NCBI GenBank assembly: GCA_001771065.1
Contig: MESQ01000019.1
Location: 1-54,935, forward strand
Direction of reading: 5' to 3'
From: Burkholderiales bacterium RIFOXYD12_FULL_59_19
Lineage (GTDB): Bacteria > Pseudomonadota > Gammaproteobacteria > Burkholderiales > Burkholderiaceae_C
Length of the DNA: 54,935 nt
A program made the translations under genes and the position numbers. Every line of letters starts with the position of its first letter. Positions within the stretch are counted from its first letter, which is position 1. The notes under the pieces were generated by a model that worked only from the letters and a program-made list of their open reading frames with translations, was not told the origin of the DNA and made no database searches. Shown in pieces: positions 25,251-35,648 of this stretch.

Positions 25251-25780
25251 AAGTGGTTGGCGTTGCCGGTTTTTCCGGTTCCGGCAAAACCACGTTGGTC
25301 GAGCGTTTGATTCCGGCGCTGCGCCTCAGGGGCCTGCGTGTGTCGGTGGTTAAACATGCCCATCACCACTTCGACATTGACCACGAAGGCAAGGACACTT
25401 ACCGCCATCGCGAGGCAGGCGCCTTTGAAGTGGTGGTTGCCTCGGACCGACGACTGGCCTTGATGCGTGAATTCGAAGTCCCCAGGCGTCCCACCGTGCA
25501 CCAGTTGCTCGCCGAGTTGTACGAGGGCGTCGACTGGGTGCTGGTGGAAGGCTTCAAGGACTCTGATCTGCAAAAAATTGAGGTTTGGCGCGCTGCCACG
25601 GGCAAACCCGCGCGCTACCTTGAAGACGACTTCATCACGGCCATTGCGACTGATTCGTCGTCTCAATTGCCGGTGCCGACCCAATTGCCGGTGCTTGACC
25701 TCAATGACCCGGACGTTGTGGTTGATTGGCTGATCTCCCAAGGTACACGTTTTGACTATGATTTTGAGAATTTCGCATGA
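25247..25780 (+). CDS. mobB: Molybdopterin-guanine dinucleotide biosynthesis protein B
   Basis: GTP-binding accessory protein that helps make the MGD form of the molybdenum cofactor. 177 aa with the P-loop GFSGSGKTTLVERL (residues 8-21), VSVVKHAHHHFDIDHEGKDTYRHREAGA and DWVLVEGFKDSDLQKIEVWR, all typical of MobB. The start overlaps the thrC stop and the stop overlaps moeA, both by ATGA. It heads a four-gene Moco block. Confidence 0.95.
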   Translation: MKVVGVAGFSGSGKTTLVERLIPALRLRGLRVSVVKHAHHHFDIDHEGKDTYRHREAGAFEVVVASDRRLALMREFEVPRRPTVHQLLAELYEGVDWVLVEGFKDSDLQKIEVWRAATGKPARYLEDDFITAIATDSSSQLPVPTQLPVLDLNDPDVVVDWLISQGTRFDYDFENFA

Positions 25781-27015
25781 CTGCTGACCGTGCCGCAGCC
25801 AAACCCATGAAGTCGCTGGACGATGCGCTGGCCCAATTGCTGGCCCATGCCACCGTGTTGGATGGCGTGGACCAGGTGCCCACCTTTGATGCGGACGGCC
25901 GGGTGCTGGCGCAAGATCTGGTGTCACCCTTGCATGTGCCGCCGCAAGACAACAGTTCCATGGATGGTTATGCGTTGTGTTGTGCTGACTTGACTGACCT
26001 CGCCCGGGTATTGCCGGTGTCCCAGCGCATTCCGGCCGGAAGCGCTGGCACCGCTCTGGCGCCCATGTCCGTGGCGCGCATTTTTACCGGTGCACCCATT
26101 CCCCGGGGCGCAGACGCTGTGGTGATGCAGGAAGACTGCGAGGTGCAGCCGGATGGTTCAGTGTGCATCAAGGCGCTGCCCAAGTCGGGCCAGTGGATAC
26201 GCCGTGCGGGTGAAGATGTCACTCGGGGTGCGGTGGTGCTGGCCAAAGGTGCGCGCCTGACGCCAGCTGAACTCGGCCTGGCGGCCAGTATTGGCATGGA
26301 TGCCCTGACCGTGGCGCGTCGTCCCCGGGTGGCGCTGTTTTCAACCGGCGACGAGCTGGTGATGCCCGGTGCGGTGGCGCCCGAACACATGCCGCCCGGC
26401 GCCATCTACAACTCGAACCGGTTTTTCCTGAAAGCCCTGCTGAAACGGCTGGGGTGCGAGGTGAGTGACCTGGGTATCGTTCCCGACCAGCGTGATGCCA
26501 CCATCGCCGCTTTGCGCGGAGCGGCTGAACATCACGATCTGATCCTGACCAGCGGCGGTGTGTCGGTCGGCGAGGAGGACCATATCAAGCCTGCCGTGCA
26601 GAGTCTGGGCCATCTGGATTTGTGGCAAATTGCCATCAAGCCGGGCAAACCCTTTGCCTATGGTCGGGTCGCTGACGCCCACTTTATCGGCTTGCCGGGC
26701 AACCCGGTGTCGAGCTTCGTAACTTTTTTACTGTTGGTGCGCCCGTTCTTGCTGAGGTTGCAAGGGGCTGCCCAATGGGCACCGACATCGGTCGCCGTTC
26801 GCGCTGATTTCACCTGGCCCAGGGCCGACAAACGCCGTGAATTTTTGCGCGTCAAACGCAACCCGAACGGCGGTCTGGACTTGTTTTCCAACCAGAGTTC
26901 GGGCGTCCTGACCTCGGCGGTCTGGGGTGATGGTTTGGTGGACAACCCACCCGGTGGTACTGTTGTACCCGGTGATGTGGTGCGTTTTATTCCCTTTTCG
27001 GAGTTGCTAGGATGA
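25777..27015 (+). CDS. moeA: Molybdopterin molybdenumtransferase MoeA
   Basis: Inserts molybdate into adenylylated molybdopterin. 412 aa: domain with PPQDNSSMDGYALCC, GAPIPRGADAVVMQEDCE, then the MogA-like domain VALFSTGDELVMPG (near residue 187), YNSNRFFLKALL, LTSGGVSVGEEDHIKPAV and IGLPGNPVSSFVTFLLLVRP, with a C-terminal beta domain. Starts and ends with ATGA overlaps (mobB before, moaD after), so the block is one coupled operon. Confidence 0.96.
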   Translation: MTADRAAAKPMKSLDDALAQLLAHATVLDGVDQVPTFDADGRVLAQDLVSPLHVPPQDNSSMDGYALCCADLTDLARVLPVSQRIPAGSAGTALAPMSVARIFTGAPIPRGADAVVMQEDCEVQPDGSVCIKALPKSGQWIRRAGEDVTRGAVVLAKGARLTPAELGLAASIGMDALTVARRPRVALFSTGDELVMPGAVAPEHMPPGAIYNSNRFFLKALLKRLGCEVSDLGIVPDQRDATIAALRGAAEHHDLILTSGGVSVGEEDHIKPAVQSLGHLDLWQIAIKPGKPFAYGRVADAHFIGLPGNPVSSFVTFLLLVRPFLLRLQGAAQWAPTSVAVRADFTWPRADKRREFLRVKRNPNGGLDLFSNQSSGVLTSAVWGDGLVDNPPGGTVVPGDVVRFIPFSELLG

Positions 27016-27263
27016 AGGTCACGATGAAATATTTCGCATCCATTCGCGAAGCGATTGGTCTGGCCAGCGAGCAGCGTCAGACCGAGGTGACGACGCTGGG
27101 CGCACTGCGTGATGAACTCATTGCCCTGGGTGGTGCCTATGCCGACAGTCTGGCGCGTGGCAAGGCGGTGCGCCTGGCGCTGAATCAGGTCATGTGTCAG
27201 GAATCTGCTGTCCTGGTGGAGGGCGCCGAGGTGGCGTTTTTCCCGCCTGTCACCGGAGGCTAA
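27012..27263 (+). CDS. moaD: Molybdopterin synthase sulfur carrier subunit MoaD
   Basis: Ubiquitin-like 83-aa sulfur carrier: MKYFASIREAIGLASE at the start, NQVMCQ in the middle and the essential diglycine tail PPVTGG that is thiocarboxylated. It pairs with MoaE just downstream (5 bases between stop and ATG) to form molybdopterin synthase. The ATG overlaps the moeA stop. Confidence 0.95.
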   Translation: MKVTMKYFASIREAIGLASEQRQTEVTTLGALRDELIALGGAYADSLARGKAVRLALNQVMCQESAVLVEGAEVAFFPPVTGG

Positions 27264-27268
27264 AGTCC

Positions 27269-27778
27269 ATGAAAGCTCGCAACAGCCCCCGCGTCAGTAT
27301 TCAGACGGCCGACTTTGACCTCAGTGCTGAGGTGGTGGCCTTGCGTGCCAAGGACCCGCGCGTTGGTGCTGTCTGCAGTTTTATCGGCACCGTGCGTGAC
27401 CGGACACCCGGCGAGCACGGCAGCATCGCCAGCATGGAACTGGAGCATTATCCGGGCATGACCGAGAAGTCGATCGAGGCCATGATTGACGCGGCGCTGC
27501 AGCGCTTCAACATTTTTGGCGCCCGTGTCATCCACCGCGTGGGTATGCTTGCGCCGCTGGATCAAATTGTGCTGGTGGTGGTGACTTCGGCGCACCGGGC
27601 CGAGAGCTTTCAAGCCTGTGAATTTTTGATGGACTATCTTAAAACTCAGGCACCCTTCTGGAAAAAAGAACAAACGCCCGCCGGCGCACGCTGGGTGGAT
27701 GCCCGTGTCAGCGATGATGCTGCACTGGCCAAATGGGGCATTGCCCTTGAAAATACGAGCTTGAATGCTCACGATTGA
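27269..27778 (+). CDS. moaE: Molybdopterin synthase catalytic subunit MoaE
   Basis: Large subunit of molybdopterin synthase, converts cPMP to molybdopterin with MoaD-COSH. 169 aa with GAVCSFIGTVRDRTPG, LEHYPGMTEKSIEAM, VIHRVGMLAPLDQIVLVVVTSAHRAESFQACEFLMDYLKTQAPFWKKE split across the active site; the lysines of FWKKE are catalytic in the family. The ATG at 27269 was chosen over an upstream frame that overlaps moaD. phaR begins 6 bases later. Confidence 0.95.
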   Translation: MKARNSPRVSIQTADFDLSAEVVALRAKDPRVGAVCSFIGTVRDRTPGEHGSIASMELEHYPGMTEKSIEAMIDAALQRFNIFGARVIHRVGMLAPLDQIVLVVVTSAHRAESFQACEFLMDYLKTQAPFWKKEQTPAGARWVDARVSDDAALAKWGIALENTSLNAHD

Positions 27779-27784
27779 TCCGAC

Positions 27785-28321
27785 ATGGAAAACAAAACCC
27801 CCGAGACGCATGCTGCCCATCGCGTCATCAAGAAGTACCCCAACCGCAGGCTCTATGACACCACCACATCGACCTACATCACCCTGTCCGAAGTGAAAGA
27901 CCTTGTGATGAAGAGTGAGCCGTTTGAAGTGCTGGATGCCAAGACCGGTGACAACCTGACGCGCAGCATTCTGTTGCAGATCATTCTGGAAGCCGAGACC
28001 AGTGGGTCCCCTATGTTCACGGCGCCGGTGCTGGAGAGTCTGATCCGTTTTTATGGCCACGCCATGCAAGGTTTTTTGGGTGGCTACCTAGAAAAAAACA
28101 TCCAGACGCTTATTGACACCCAAACCCGTTTTGCCGAGCAGACCAAGGGTTTCACTCCGGAGATGTGGAAGCAGTACACGGCCATGCAGCCGCCGGTGAT
28201 GCAAGCCATGCTGGGCGGTAGCCTGGAACAATCGACCTCCTGGCTGGCGCAAATGCAGGAGCAAATGCAAAAGCAGGCCGGGCAGATGTTGGGTGCCTTT
28301 GGCATCAACAACACCAAATAA
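27785..28321 (+). CDS. phaR: PHA/PHB synthesis repressor PhaR
   Basis: Regulator that senses polyhydroxyalkanoate and represses phasin genes; binds both DNA and PHB granules. 178 aa with the N-terminal DNA-binding block [26 protein letters not shown] (residues 12-37) and the PHB-accumulation regulatory domain [13 protein letters not shown], followed by a Gln/Met-rich C-terminus ([14 protein letters not shown]) likely to contact granules. Placed between the Moco block and rimO with no phaC or phaP in the window, so it is separated from its targets here. Confidence 0.93.
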   Translation: MENKTPETHAAHRVIKKYPNRRLYDTTTSTYITLSEVKDLVMKSEPFEVLDAKTGDNLTRSILLQIILEAETSGSPMFTAPVLESLIRFYGHAMQGFLGGYLEKNIQTLIDTQTRFAEQTKGFTPEMWKQYTAMQPPVMQAMLGGSLEQSTSWLAQMQEQMQKQAGQMLGAFGINNTK

Positions 28322-28338
28322 CACATTTGATCCCTGAC

Positions 28339-29733
28339 ATGAACGCTTCTACCCCAAACACAAGCGCAGCGCCCAAAGTGGGCTTTGTCAGCCTAGGGTG
28401 CCCCAAGGCGCTGACCGACTCCGAGCTGATCCTGACGCAGCTCAGTGCCGAAGGTTATCAAACCTCCAAAACATTCCAGGGCGCCGACCTGGTGATTGTC
28501 AACACCTGCGGCTTCATTGACGATGCAGTCAGGGAAAGCCTGGACACCATTGGTGAGGCCTTGGCCGAAAACGGCAAAGTGATCGTGACCGGTTGCCTGG
28601 GGGCCAAGGCCGGCGAGGGCGGTGGCAACCTGGTGCGTCAAATGCACCCGAGTGTGCTGGCAGTCACCGGCCCACATGCCACCCAGGAGGTGATGGACGC
28701 GGTCCATGCCAACCTGCCCAAGCCGCATGACCCTTTTGTCGATCTGGTGCCCAACGCCTTCGGCGTGGCCGGGATCAAGCTCACGCCCCGGCATTACGCC
28801 TACCTCAAGATCAGCGAAGGCTGCAACCACCGCTGCACCTTTTGCATCATTCCGTCAATGCGTGGTGATCTGGTGTCGCGCCCGATTGGCGACGTCCTCA
28901 AGGAAGCGCAAGCCCTGTTTGAAGGCGGCGTCAAGGAGCTGCTGGTGATCAGCCAGGACACCTCTGCCTACGGCGTGGACGTCAAATACCGCACCGGTTT
29001 CTGGAACGGCAAGCCCATCAAGAGCCGCTTGTTTGAATTGGCACAGGCTTTGGGCGAGATGGCTCAGAGCCACGGCGCCTGGGTTCGGCTGCACTATGTG
29101 TACCCTTACCCCAGCGTGGATGACATCCTGCCGCTGATGGCGTCGGGGCTCATTCTGCCCTATCTGGATGTGCCGTTCCAGCACAGCCATCCGGACGTGC
29201 TTAAACGCATGAAACGCCCGGCCAGTGGTGAGAAAAACATGGAAAGATTGCTGCGCTGGCGTGAGGCTTGCCCGGACATCGTGGTGCGCAGCACCTTTAT
29301 TGCCGGTTTCCCGGGTGAAACCGAGGCTGAATTTGAACACCTGCTGGACTTTGTGCGTGAGGCGCAGATTGATCGGGCGGGTTGTTTTGCCTACAGTCCG
29401 GTGGCGGGTGCTGTTGCCAATGACATTGGCGGCATGTTGCCGCAAGAAGTGCGAGAAGAGCGACGTGTGCGCTTCATGGCGGTGGCAGAAAAGGTGTCTG
29501 CCGCCAAGCTGCAAAAGCGTGTCGGTGCCACCATGCAGATTCTGGTGGACTCAGCGCCGGGTCTGGGCAAAAAGGGGGGAGTTGGCCGGTCTTACGCCGA
29601 TGCTCCGGAAATAGACGGTGTGGTGAAATTATTGCCGCCTGAGAAAATCAGCAAGACGCTACGCGTTGGGGAATTTACCAAGGCGCGCATCGTCGCGACG
29701 CAAGGGCACGACCTGGTCGCTGAGCCATTTTGA
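28339..29733 (+). CDS. rimO: Ribosomal protein S12 methylthiotransferase RimO
   Basis: Radical-SAM enzyme that methylthiolates Asp88 of ribosomal protein S12 (E. coli numbering). 464 aa: N-terminal UPF0004 domain with three cluster cysteines ([28 protein letters not shown]), the radical [18 protein letters not shown] motif near residue 160 and a C-terminal TRAM domain. I used the ATG at 28339; a TTG at 28327 is in frame. A strong terminator 31 bases downstream ends the alaA-rimO run. Confidence 0.96.
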   Translation: MNASTPNTSAAPKVGFVSLGCPKALTDSELILTQLSAEGYQTSKTFQGADLVIVNTCGFIDDAVRESLDTIGEALAENGKVIVTGCLGAKAGEGGGNLVRQMHPSVLAVTGPHATQEVMDAVHANLPKPHDPFVDLVPNAFGVAGIKLTPRHYAYLKISEGCNHRCTFCIIPSMRGDLVSRPIGDVLKEAQALFEGGVKELLVISQDTSAYGVDVKYRTGFWNGKPIKSRLFELAQALGEMAQSHGAWVRLHYVYPYPSVDDILPLMASGLILPYLDVPFQHSHPDVLKRMKRPASGEKNMERLLRWREACPDIVVRSTFIAGFPGETEAEFEHLLDFVREAQIDRAGCFAYSPVAGAVANDIGGMLPQEVREERRVRFMAVAEKVSAAKLQKRVGATMQILVDSAPGLGKKGGVGRSYADAPEIDGVVKLLPPEKISKTLRVGEFTKARIVATQGHDLVAEPF

Positions 29734-29763
29734 CCGCTCGGCTTAAAATGGTTCAAACCAACA

Positions 29764-29805
29764 AAAAAGCCGCTGCAAAGTTAAAAACTGTTGCAGCGGC
29801 TTTTT
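29764..29805 (+). terminator. Strong terminator after rimO
   Basis: Perfect 15-base arms AAAAAGCCGCTGCAA (29764-29778) and TTGCAGCGGCTTTTT (29791-29805) with a 12-base loop. Works in both directions, so it can also stop the reverse-strand tRNA-Leu transcript. Confidence 0.95.
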
Positions 29806-29856
29806 ATTCAAAGCATCCGGTTTCTTTCATAAAAATGAACCGGAATTCATTTATAT

Positions 29857-29941
<85 letters not shown>

Positions 29942-29959
29942 ATTTCAGGAAAGAAAGGC

Positions 29960-29968
29960 ATTGTATCA
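29960..29968 (-). promoter_or_regulatory. Extended -10 of the tRNA-Leu promoter
   Basis: The reverse strand reads TGATACAAT, an extended -10 (TGnTACAAT), 18 bases before the tRNA 5' end. The -35 (CTGGTT-like) is weak. It overlaps the region where rnr translation would have to begin. Confidence 0.45.
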
Positions 29969-29973
29969 AAAAT

Positions 29974-32256
29974 ATTAAGCAAACCAGCGCATTACTGGAG
30001 GAAGTTGAAGGAATAGTTCAAGGGCACCGTGATGGTCATGGCTTTGTCATCCGGGATGACGGTGAATCCGATATTTATCTCCCACCCAATGAGATGCGCG
30101 CTGTCTTGCACAAGGACCGTGTCAAGGTGCGTATTGTGCGCAGCGATCGTAAGGGCCGCCCCGAGGGGCGGGTGGTCGAGATCATGGAGCGCAGCACCCA
30201 GGTCATCATTGGGCGTTTGTTGTGCGAAAGCGGCATCTGGATCGTGGCGCCTGAAGACAAGCGTTATGGCCAGGACGTGATGATTCCGAAAGCCGCCACC
30301 GGCTTGGCCAAGGTGGGCCAGGTGGTGGTGGTCGAATTAACCGAGCCACCGGCGCTGTTTGGTCAACCTGTTGGTCGTATCAAGGAAGTGCTGGGCGAGA
30401 TGGACGACCCTGGCATGGAGATTGAAATTGCAGTGCGCAAGTACGATGTGCCGCATGAGTTTTCGGACGCCTGTATTGCGCAGGCGCGGGCCTTGCCGGA
30501 CGCCGTGCGCGTCCAGGATAAAAACCACCGTGTGGACCTGACCGATGTGCCCTTGGTCACCATCGACGGTGAAGATGCGCGCGACTTTGACGACGCGGTT
30601 TACTGCGAGCCCGTCAAGATCGGCCGGGGCAAAGCGGCCGTGTCAGGCTGGCGTTTACTGGTGGCCATTGCCGATGTCAGCCACTACGTTGAAAACGGCT
30701 CGGCCATTGACATCGATGCTTATGACCGGGCCACCAGTGTTTATTTTCCGCGTCGTGTCATTCCGATGCTGCCTGAAAAATTGTCCAACGGACTCTGCTC
30801 CCTGAACCCCGAGGTCGAGCGCCTGTGTATGGTCTGCGACATGATGGTGAGCCCGGACGGCGAGGTGACGGCTTACCAGTTTTATCCGGCGGTGATGTGG
30901 AGCCACGCGCGTTTTACGTACACTGAGGTGGCAGCCATTTTGGCCAACACGCGCGGTCCCGAGGCGTCCAAACGCAAGGAGCGTATCCCTGATTTGATGA
31001 ATCTGCACGATGTATACCGCGCGTTGCTCAAGTCGCGCGCGCGCCGTGGTGCCGTCGATTTCGAGACGGTGGAAACCCAGATCGTTTGTGACGACGCGGG
31101 CCATATTGAAAAAATTGTGCCGCGTACCCGCAATGACGCGCACAAACTCATTGAAGAGGCCATGCTGGCAGCCAACGTGTGCAGTGCCGATTTCATTGCG
31201 CAAAGTAAACATGTGGGTTTGTACCGGGTGCACGAAGGGCCGACGCCTGAGAAAATTGAAATCCTGCGTAATTTCCTGAAAATTACCGGCATCGGCATGA
31301 ACGTCAGCGACGACCCGGCACCGGGTGAGTTCCAGGCCATTGCCAACGCCACCAAGGACCGCCCGGACGCGCAGCAAATTCATACCATGCTGTTGCGTTC
31401 CATGCAGCAAGCCATTTACACGCCCGAAAACAGCGGTCACTTTGGCCTGGCGTTTGAGGCCTATACCCACTTCACCAGCCCGATCAGGCGCTACCCCGAT
31501 TTGTTGGTGCACCGGGTCATCAAGGCGATTTTGATCAAGAGCAAATACCAGTTGCCCAATTTGCCGACACCGGGTGAAGCGCACGCCAAGTTGTCCAAGC
31601 GGCTGGAGAAAAACCTGGCATCCAAGGTCAAGGAGCCGGGCCAGAAGCCACGCAAGCTCTCAGTCGACATGCAGGCCTGGCAGGCTGCCGGTCTGCATTG
31701 CAGTGCCAACGAACGCCGTGCTGATGAAGCCAGCCGTGACGTCGAGGCCTGGCTTAAATGCAAGTACATGCGCGAGCATCTGGGCGAGGAATTCAGTGGT
31801 GTGGTCAGTGCCGTCACCAGCTTCGGCATTTTTGTCACGCTTGATGCCATGTTCGTCGAGGGCCTGGTGCACATCACCGAGTTGGGTGGCGAGTACTACC
31901 GTTTTGATGAAGCACGGCAAGAGCTGCGTGGCGAGCGCACGGGCATGCGTTACGTGCTGGGAACCCGGGTGCGGGTGCAGGTGAGCCGGGTTGACCTGGA
32001 TGGGCGCCGCATTGATTTCCGGCTGCTTGCCGAGACCGATGGACTGCTGCCCCGTTTGTCCAAAGACCGCGACCCGGGCACTGAAGGCGCAGATCGAAAA
32101 ATGTTTGGCGACGATGCCGGTGGGGCCAAGCCCGGTCGGCGTAGCCGCAGCATGACCGAGCCTTTGCCACGTGTTGCCAAGCGCGCCGGTGGTGCCAAAG
32201 TCCCTGCTCCAGCCAAAGCCAAGGACAAGGCGCGTAAACCACGTCGCCGCAGTTGA
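29974..32256 (+). CDS. rnr: Ribonuclease R (start codon unclear)
   Basis: 3'-5' exoribonuclease of the RNB family. The frame has a first cold-shock domain ([19 protein letters not shown]), the RNB catalytic domain with Asp cluster [17 protein letters not shown], a C-terminal S1 domain ([28 protein letters not shown]) and a basic tail ([13 protein letters not shown]). The N-terminal winged-helix region of E. coli RNase R is absent. No in-frame ATG, GTG or TTG lies between the tRNA-Leu gene and the first cold-shock domain. The given start is an ATT, a guess. GTG 29914 lies inside the antisense of the tRNA, and ATG 30094 would cut the first domain. Confidence 0.85.
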   Translation: MKQTSALLEEVEGIVQGHRDGHGFVIRDDGESDIYLPPNEMRAVLHKDRVKVRIVRSDRKGRPEGRVVEIMERSTQVIIGRLLCESGIWIVAPEDKRYGQDVMIPKAATGLAKVGQVVVVELTEPPALFGQPVGRIKEVLGEMDDPGMEIEIAVRKYDVPHEFSDACIAQARALPDAVRVQDKNHRVDLTDVPLVTIDGEDARDFDDAVYCEPVKIGRGKAAVSGWRLLVAIADVSHYVENGSAIDIDAYDRATSVYFPRRVIPMLPEKLSNGLCSLNPEVERLCMVCDMMVSPDGEVTAYQFYPAVMWSHARFTYTEVAAILANTRGPEASKRKERIPDLMNLHDVYRALLKSRARRGAVDFETVETQIVCDDAGHIEKIVPRTRNDAHKLIEEAMLAANVCSADFIAQSKHVGLYRVHEGPTPEKIEILRNFLKITGIGMNVSDDPAPGEFQAIANATKDRPDAQQIHTMLLRSMQQAIYTPENSGHFGLAFEAYTHFTSPIRRYPDLLVHRVIKAILIKSKYQLPNLPTPGEAHAKLSKRLEKNLASKVKEPGQKPRKLSVDMQAWQAAGLHCSANERRADEASRDVEAWLKCKYMREHLGEEFSGVVSAVTSFGIFVTLDAMFVEGLVHITELGGEYYRFDEARQELRGERTGMRYVLGTRVRVQVSRVDLDGRRIDFRLLAETDGLLPRLSKDRDPGTEGADRKMFGDDAGGAKPGRRSRSMTEPLPRVAKRAGGAKVPAPAKAKDKARKPRRRS

Positions 32257-32279
32257 CCAACTTCAATAAAACAAAAATC

Positions 32280-33038
32280 ATGACAGAAACAAATAAAGTC
32301 GCCCTGGTCACCGGGGCAGGTTCGGGTATTGGTAAAGCGGCTGCGCTGGCCTTGTTGGCCGGCGGCTGGCATGTGGTGCTGGCGGGACGGCGCTTGCAGC
32401 CCTTGCAGGATGTGGCGGCCCTGTGTGATAGGCCAGAGCGTGCCCTGGCGGTGTCCGCCGATGTCTCACAAGAGGCTTCGGTGGTGGCGCTGTTTGATGC
32501 AGCCGTGCAGAAATTTGGCCGTATCGACGTATTGTTTAACAACGCTGGCGCCAGCGCGCCGCCCGGTGTGCTGCTGGAAGACCTGGCACTGGCCGACTGG
32601 CAAAAGGTGGTTGACATCAACCTGACCGGCATGTTCTTGTGCCTGCGCCAGGCCTTTCGCGTCATGAAGGCACAAAACCCGATGGGCGGGCGCATCATCA
32701 ACAACGGTTCCATTTCCGCCACCACACCGCGCCCCAATTCTGTGGCTTACACCGCCACCAAACACGGCGTGTCGGGCCTGACCAAAACCGCCTCGCTCGA
32801 TGGTCGCAAGTACAACATTGCAGTGGGCCAAATCGACATTGGCAACGCCGCCACCGACATGACGCAACGCATGCAGACCGGCATTTTGCAAGCCAATAAC
32901 ACGCTGGCCATCGAGCCGGTGATGGACGTGGCGATTGTGGGCCAGTCGGTGCTTTACATGGCTAATTTGCCGTTGCAGGCCAACGTCATGTTTCACACGG
33001 TGATGGCCACCAACATGCCGTTTGCCGGTAGAGGGTGA
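32280..33038 (+). CDS. Short-chain dehydrogenase/reductase
   Basis: Classical SDR of 252 aa. NAD(P)-binding motif [17 protein letters not shown] at the N-terminus, NNAGAS near residue 84, and the catalytic set with Ser in NNGSIS and YTATK (Tyr-xxx-Lys) near residue 156. The ATG at 32280 is used; an upstream in-frame codon at 32253 overlaps the rnr stop and is less likely. Substrate unknown; no pathway neighbours help. The spacer to the convergent next gene is 68 bases. Confidence 0.9.
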   Translation: MTETNKVALVTGAGSGIGKAAALALLAGGWHVVLAGRRLQPLQDVAALCDRPERALAVSADVSQEASVVALFDAAVQKFGRIDVLFNNAGASAPPGVLLEDLALADWQKVVDINLTGMFLCLRQAFRVMKAQNPMGGRIINNGSISATTPRPNSVAYTATKHGVSGLTKTASLDGRKYNIAVGQIDIGNAATDMTQRMQTGILQANNTLAIEPVMDVAIVGQSVLYMANLPLQANVMFHTVMATNMPFAGRG

Positions 33039-33061
33039 TCGTGTTTGCAGGGGCTTGTAGA

Positions 33062-33077
33062 GTCGACTTTAGTCGAC
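33062..33077. repeat. Short perfect palindrome between convergent genes
   Basis: GTCGACT and AGTCGAC separated by TT, in the 68-base gap between the convergent SDR gene and the NAD(P)HX repair gene. Too tight a loop for a standard terminator; role unknown. Confidence 0.4.
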
Positions 33078-33106
33078 CTGACGCAATTCATTTCGAGATG
33101 CATCAA

Positions 33107-34558
33107 TTATCCGGTTAGCGATTTGGCCAGTTGTGACGCCGTCAGCGCCTGCGTTCGCGGCCACTGGTCTGCTACCAGACCATGCTGATAAACGGCCTGG
33201 CAGGCCGCATCAAAGTCATTCAGACCCCCGGCCAAACGCGCGCCGATCAAACCTGCCAGGACATCGCCGGTGCCGCCCGTTGCCAATTTGGCGTTGCCGG
33301 TGGGGCTGATGACGGGTGTCCGGTGGGCTTGTGTAATCAGTGTGCCGGAGCCTTTGAGCACAACTGTGCAGGCAAACCGCTGCGCCAGTTGGCGCGCACA
33401 TTCAAGCCGGTTGGCCTGAACCTCAGACGTGCTGCAGGCCAGCAGTTTGGCTGCCTCCAGTGGGTGTGGGGTCAGCACGGTGGTGTGTTGCTGCTGACTA
33501 CGGGCGCACAGCAGCGCTTGAAGTTGGGTGGATTGGGCAATGGCGTTGAGTGCGTCGGCATCCAGCACCAGTTGTGCCGCAGACTTTAAAAGTTGGGGCA
33601 AATGGTCGGCTATGTCGGTGCCACCACCGCAGCCACACACCACACACATGCGGTCCAGGGCCAGGGTCTCCAATTGCCGGAACATCAGTTCGGGCTGGCT
33701 TGGGTCAAGTGGCATGGGCTGTTTGTCGAGCAGGCTGACAAACACCCGGCCGGCACCCCCGTGTAAGGCGGCAGAACCCGCCAGCAGTGCCGCACCCGTC
33801 ATGCCGCTGGCGCCACCGACCACGACCACATCGCCATAACTGCCTTTGTGACTGGCGTGTGCGCGGGTTGTTGACCTCGGCCGACCTGCCAGCCAGGCGC
33901 TTGCGGCCAAGTCTGTTTCGGCTTGATCGTGCTGCAAATGCGCAAGCCAGACCGTACCCGCCAGATCACGTCCATGGGCGGTAAAAAGTCCGGGCTTGAG
34001 GCTTAGCAGGCTCAAGGTGTGGTTGGCTTTGACACAGGTGGAGCAGGCTGCGCCGGTATCTGCCTGTAATCCGGTGGGTATATCCACCGCCAGCACGGGT
34101 GCGCCATTTGTGTTGATGCGAGCAATCCAATCAGCCATCAAGCCAGCAGGCTCACGCAACTGCGAGCCAATGCCCAGTAGGGCATCTATGCACAAGTCGT
34201 AGTGCTCAGGCGCATCATCAACAAATTCCACCCCCGCCTCCACCGCGGTTTGATGTGAGATTTTTGTGTCGACGGGTGCCTGCGCGGGGTTACCCAACCA
34301 AGTTACCAGAGGCTGCTTGCCCCAGCGTTGCAAATGCATGGCGGCTTCCAGACCGTCACCGCCGTTGTTGCCCGGGCCGGCAGCCACCCAGATGCGTTGG
34401 GCATGGGGGGTGATGGCAAGCGCCAGTTGGGCCACCGCCAGACCAGCCCGAGTCATCAAGGTGTGCGGGGGCAGGGCTTGTTGCGCTTGTTGTTCGAGTA
34501 GCCGTGTTGACGCCACGTCATGCAGTGCTTGCCATTGGTCAAAGTTGACTTTCTGCAT
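33107..34558 (-). CDS. nnr: Bifunctional NAD(P)HX epimerase/dehydratase
   Basis: Repairs hydrated NADH/NADPH. 483 aa with an N-terminal YjeF_N epimerase domain (AAGPGNNGGDGLEAAMHL near residue 60, AVDIPTGLQADTG) and a C-terminal ribokinase-like ADP-dependent dehydratase domain (GSYGDVVVVGGASGMTGAALLA, VLDADALNAIA, LTPHPLEAAKLL, GNAKLATGGTGDVLAGLIGA). The ATG at 34558 has AGGTGAG eight bases upstream, which decides it over the GTG at 34570. It follows the MBL-fold gene in the same reverse-strand unit. Confidence 0.93.
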   Translation of the reverse strand: MQKVNFDQWQALHDVASTRLLEQQAQQALPPHTLMTRAGLAVAQLALAITPHAQRIWVAAGPGNNGGDGLEAAMHLQRWGKQPLVTWLGNPAQAPVDTKISHQTAVEAGVEFVDDAPEHYDLCIDALLGIGSQLREPAGLMADWIARINTNGAPVLAVDIPTGLQADTGAACSTCVKANHTLSLLSLKPGLFTAHGRDLAGTVWLAHLQHDQAETDLAASAWLAGRPRSTTRAHASHKGSYGDVVVVGGASGMTGAALLAGSAALHGGAGRVFVSLLDKQPMPLDPSQPELMFRQLETLALDRMCVVCGCGGGTDIADHLPQLLKSAAQLVLDADALNAIAQSTQLQALLCARSQQQHTTVLTPHPLEAAKLLACSTSEVQANRLECARQLAQRFACTVVLKGSGTLITQAHRTPVISPTGNAKLATGGTGDVLAGLIGARLAGGLNDFDAACQAVYQHGLVADQWPRTQALTASQLAKSLTG

Positions 34559-34573
34559 GGCCCAACTCACCTA

Positions 34574-35461
34574 TCAAAATTCAAAATAGTCGCCTTCGCG
34601 GGCCAGGCGATAAATGGGGTCTCCGGTGCGGTATGGGTGATTTTCCAAGGCCGCTGCAAAGGCCGCTTCCAGTGCGTCGTCGCTGCGGGTGGGTTCATGG
34701 TGGGTGCAAAACAGCGTTTTGACTCCTGCTTTTTTGGCGTACTCAATGCTGGAATGGTAAGTGCCATGCCCCCAGCCTTTTTTTGCCGGATATTCTGATG
34801 TGGTGTAGGAGCAATCAGCAATCAGCACATCCACCCCCTTCATGGCACGCGCCAGGTAGTCGTTTTTGGCTTCTACCTCGCTTTGGCATTGCGCAAAACC
34901 CGCTTCATCGGGCGCGTAAATGTTGTACGGTGGTTCATGATCACCGGTGAAAAAAATGGATTTTCCGTTTTCGTCAATCCGGTAGCCAAAGTCAACCACC
35001 GGATGGTTCATGACATAAGGGGTGACGGTAGCATTGCCAATCTGGATACTTTGTTCCGGCGCCAGGGTGATGTACTCGATACGGGCTTTCATTTCTTCTT
35101 CTCGCACCGGAAAGTAGCTGTACTGGAGCTGTACCGCCATCACCTGTTCAATCCCTTTGCCTGACACCGGGTCAAATGCGCCATGCAAACGCATGGTGTT
35201 GCCTGCAATAAAATTGGGCAGAAAAAACGGTAAACCTTGAATGTGGTCCCAATGCGAATGGGTGATCAGCACATGGGCGGTTACTGGTAATTCATTCAAT
35301 AAAGTCTGCGACAGCGGGAAAATACCGGTGCCGGCATCAATGATGATGAGCTCGTTGTTGTCTGTGCGAATTTCAATACAGGTGGTGTTGCCACCATAAC
35401 GCACAGTGTTGGGGCCCGGTGAGGCGATGGAACCGCGGACGCCCCAAAATTTGACTTTCAT
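34574..35461 (-). CDS. MBL-fold metal-dependent hydrolase
   Basis: 295-aa metallo-beta-lactamase-fold protein starting MKVKFWGVRGSIASPGPNTVRYGGNT, with metal ligands in THSHWDHIQG (HxHxDH), FFTGDHEPP and CTHHEPTRSDD. This subgroup resembles cyclic-nucleotide phosphodiesterase or RNase Z-like hydrolases and is often linked to signal-transduction proteins, but the substrate cannot be named. No signal peptide, so cytoplasmic. Its promoter must lie in the 460-base region shared with the btuB riboswitch. Confidence 0.85.
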   Translation of the reverse strand: MKVKFWGVRGSIASPGPNTVRYGGNTTCIEIRTDNNELIIIDAGTGIFPLSQTLLNELPVTAHVLITHSHWDHIQGLPFFLPNFIAGNTMRLHGAFDPVSGKGIEQVMAVQLQYSYFPVREEEMKARIEYITLAPEQSIQIGNATVTPYVMNHPVVDFGYRIDENGKSIFFTGDHEPPYNIYAPDEAGFAQCQSEVEAKNDYLARAMKGVDVLIADCSYTTSEYPAKKGWGHGTYHSSIEYAKKAGVKTLFCTHHEPTRSDDALEAAFAAALENHPYRTGDPIYRLAREGDYFEF

Positions 35462-35634
35462 GCCATACCTTTAAATTTTTAGAACCGCTGGCAGGCCTGC
35501 AAATTGAATGGCAAGCTTTTGATTCGTTTGGTGGTTTTTAAAGCGCATGGGTGCCAATCGTACTGTGAAATTATTTTAATCAACTGAGTTTTGTATTTGG
35601 CCTTGGTAAAAACAGTATTTCGTAAATACCCCAC

Positions 35635-35640
35635 TAAAAT
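35635..35640 (+). promoter_or_regulatory. -10 element of the btuB operon promoter
   Basis: TAAAAT nine bases before the first conserved riboswitch bases, so transcription would start at about 35647. No good -35 is visible. A small inverted repeat GTATTT-CGT-AAATAC lies just upstream (35615-35629). The rest of 35462-35634 is AT-rich and holds nothing else I can name. Confidence 0.45.
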
Positions 35641-35648
35641 TCTACCTG

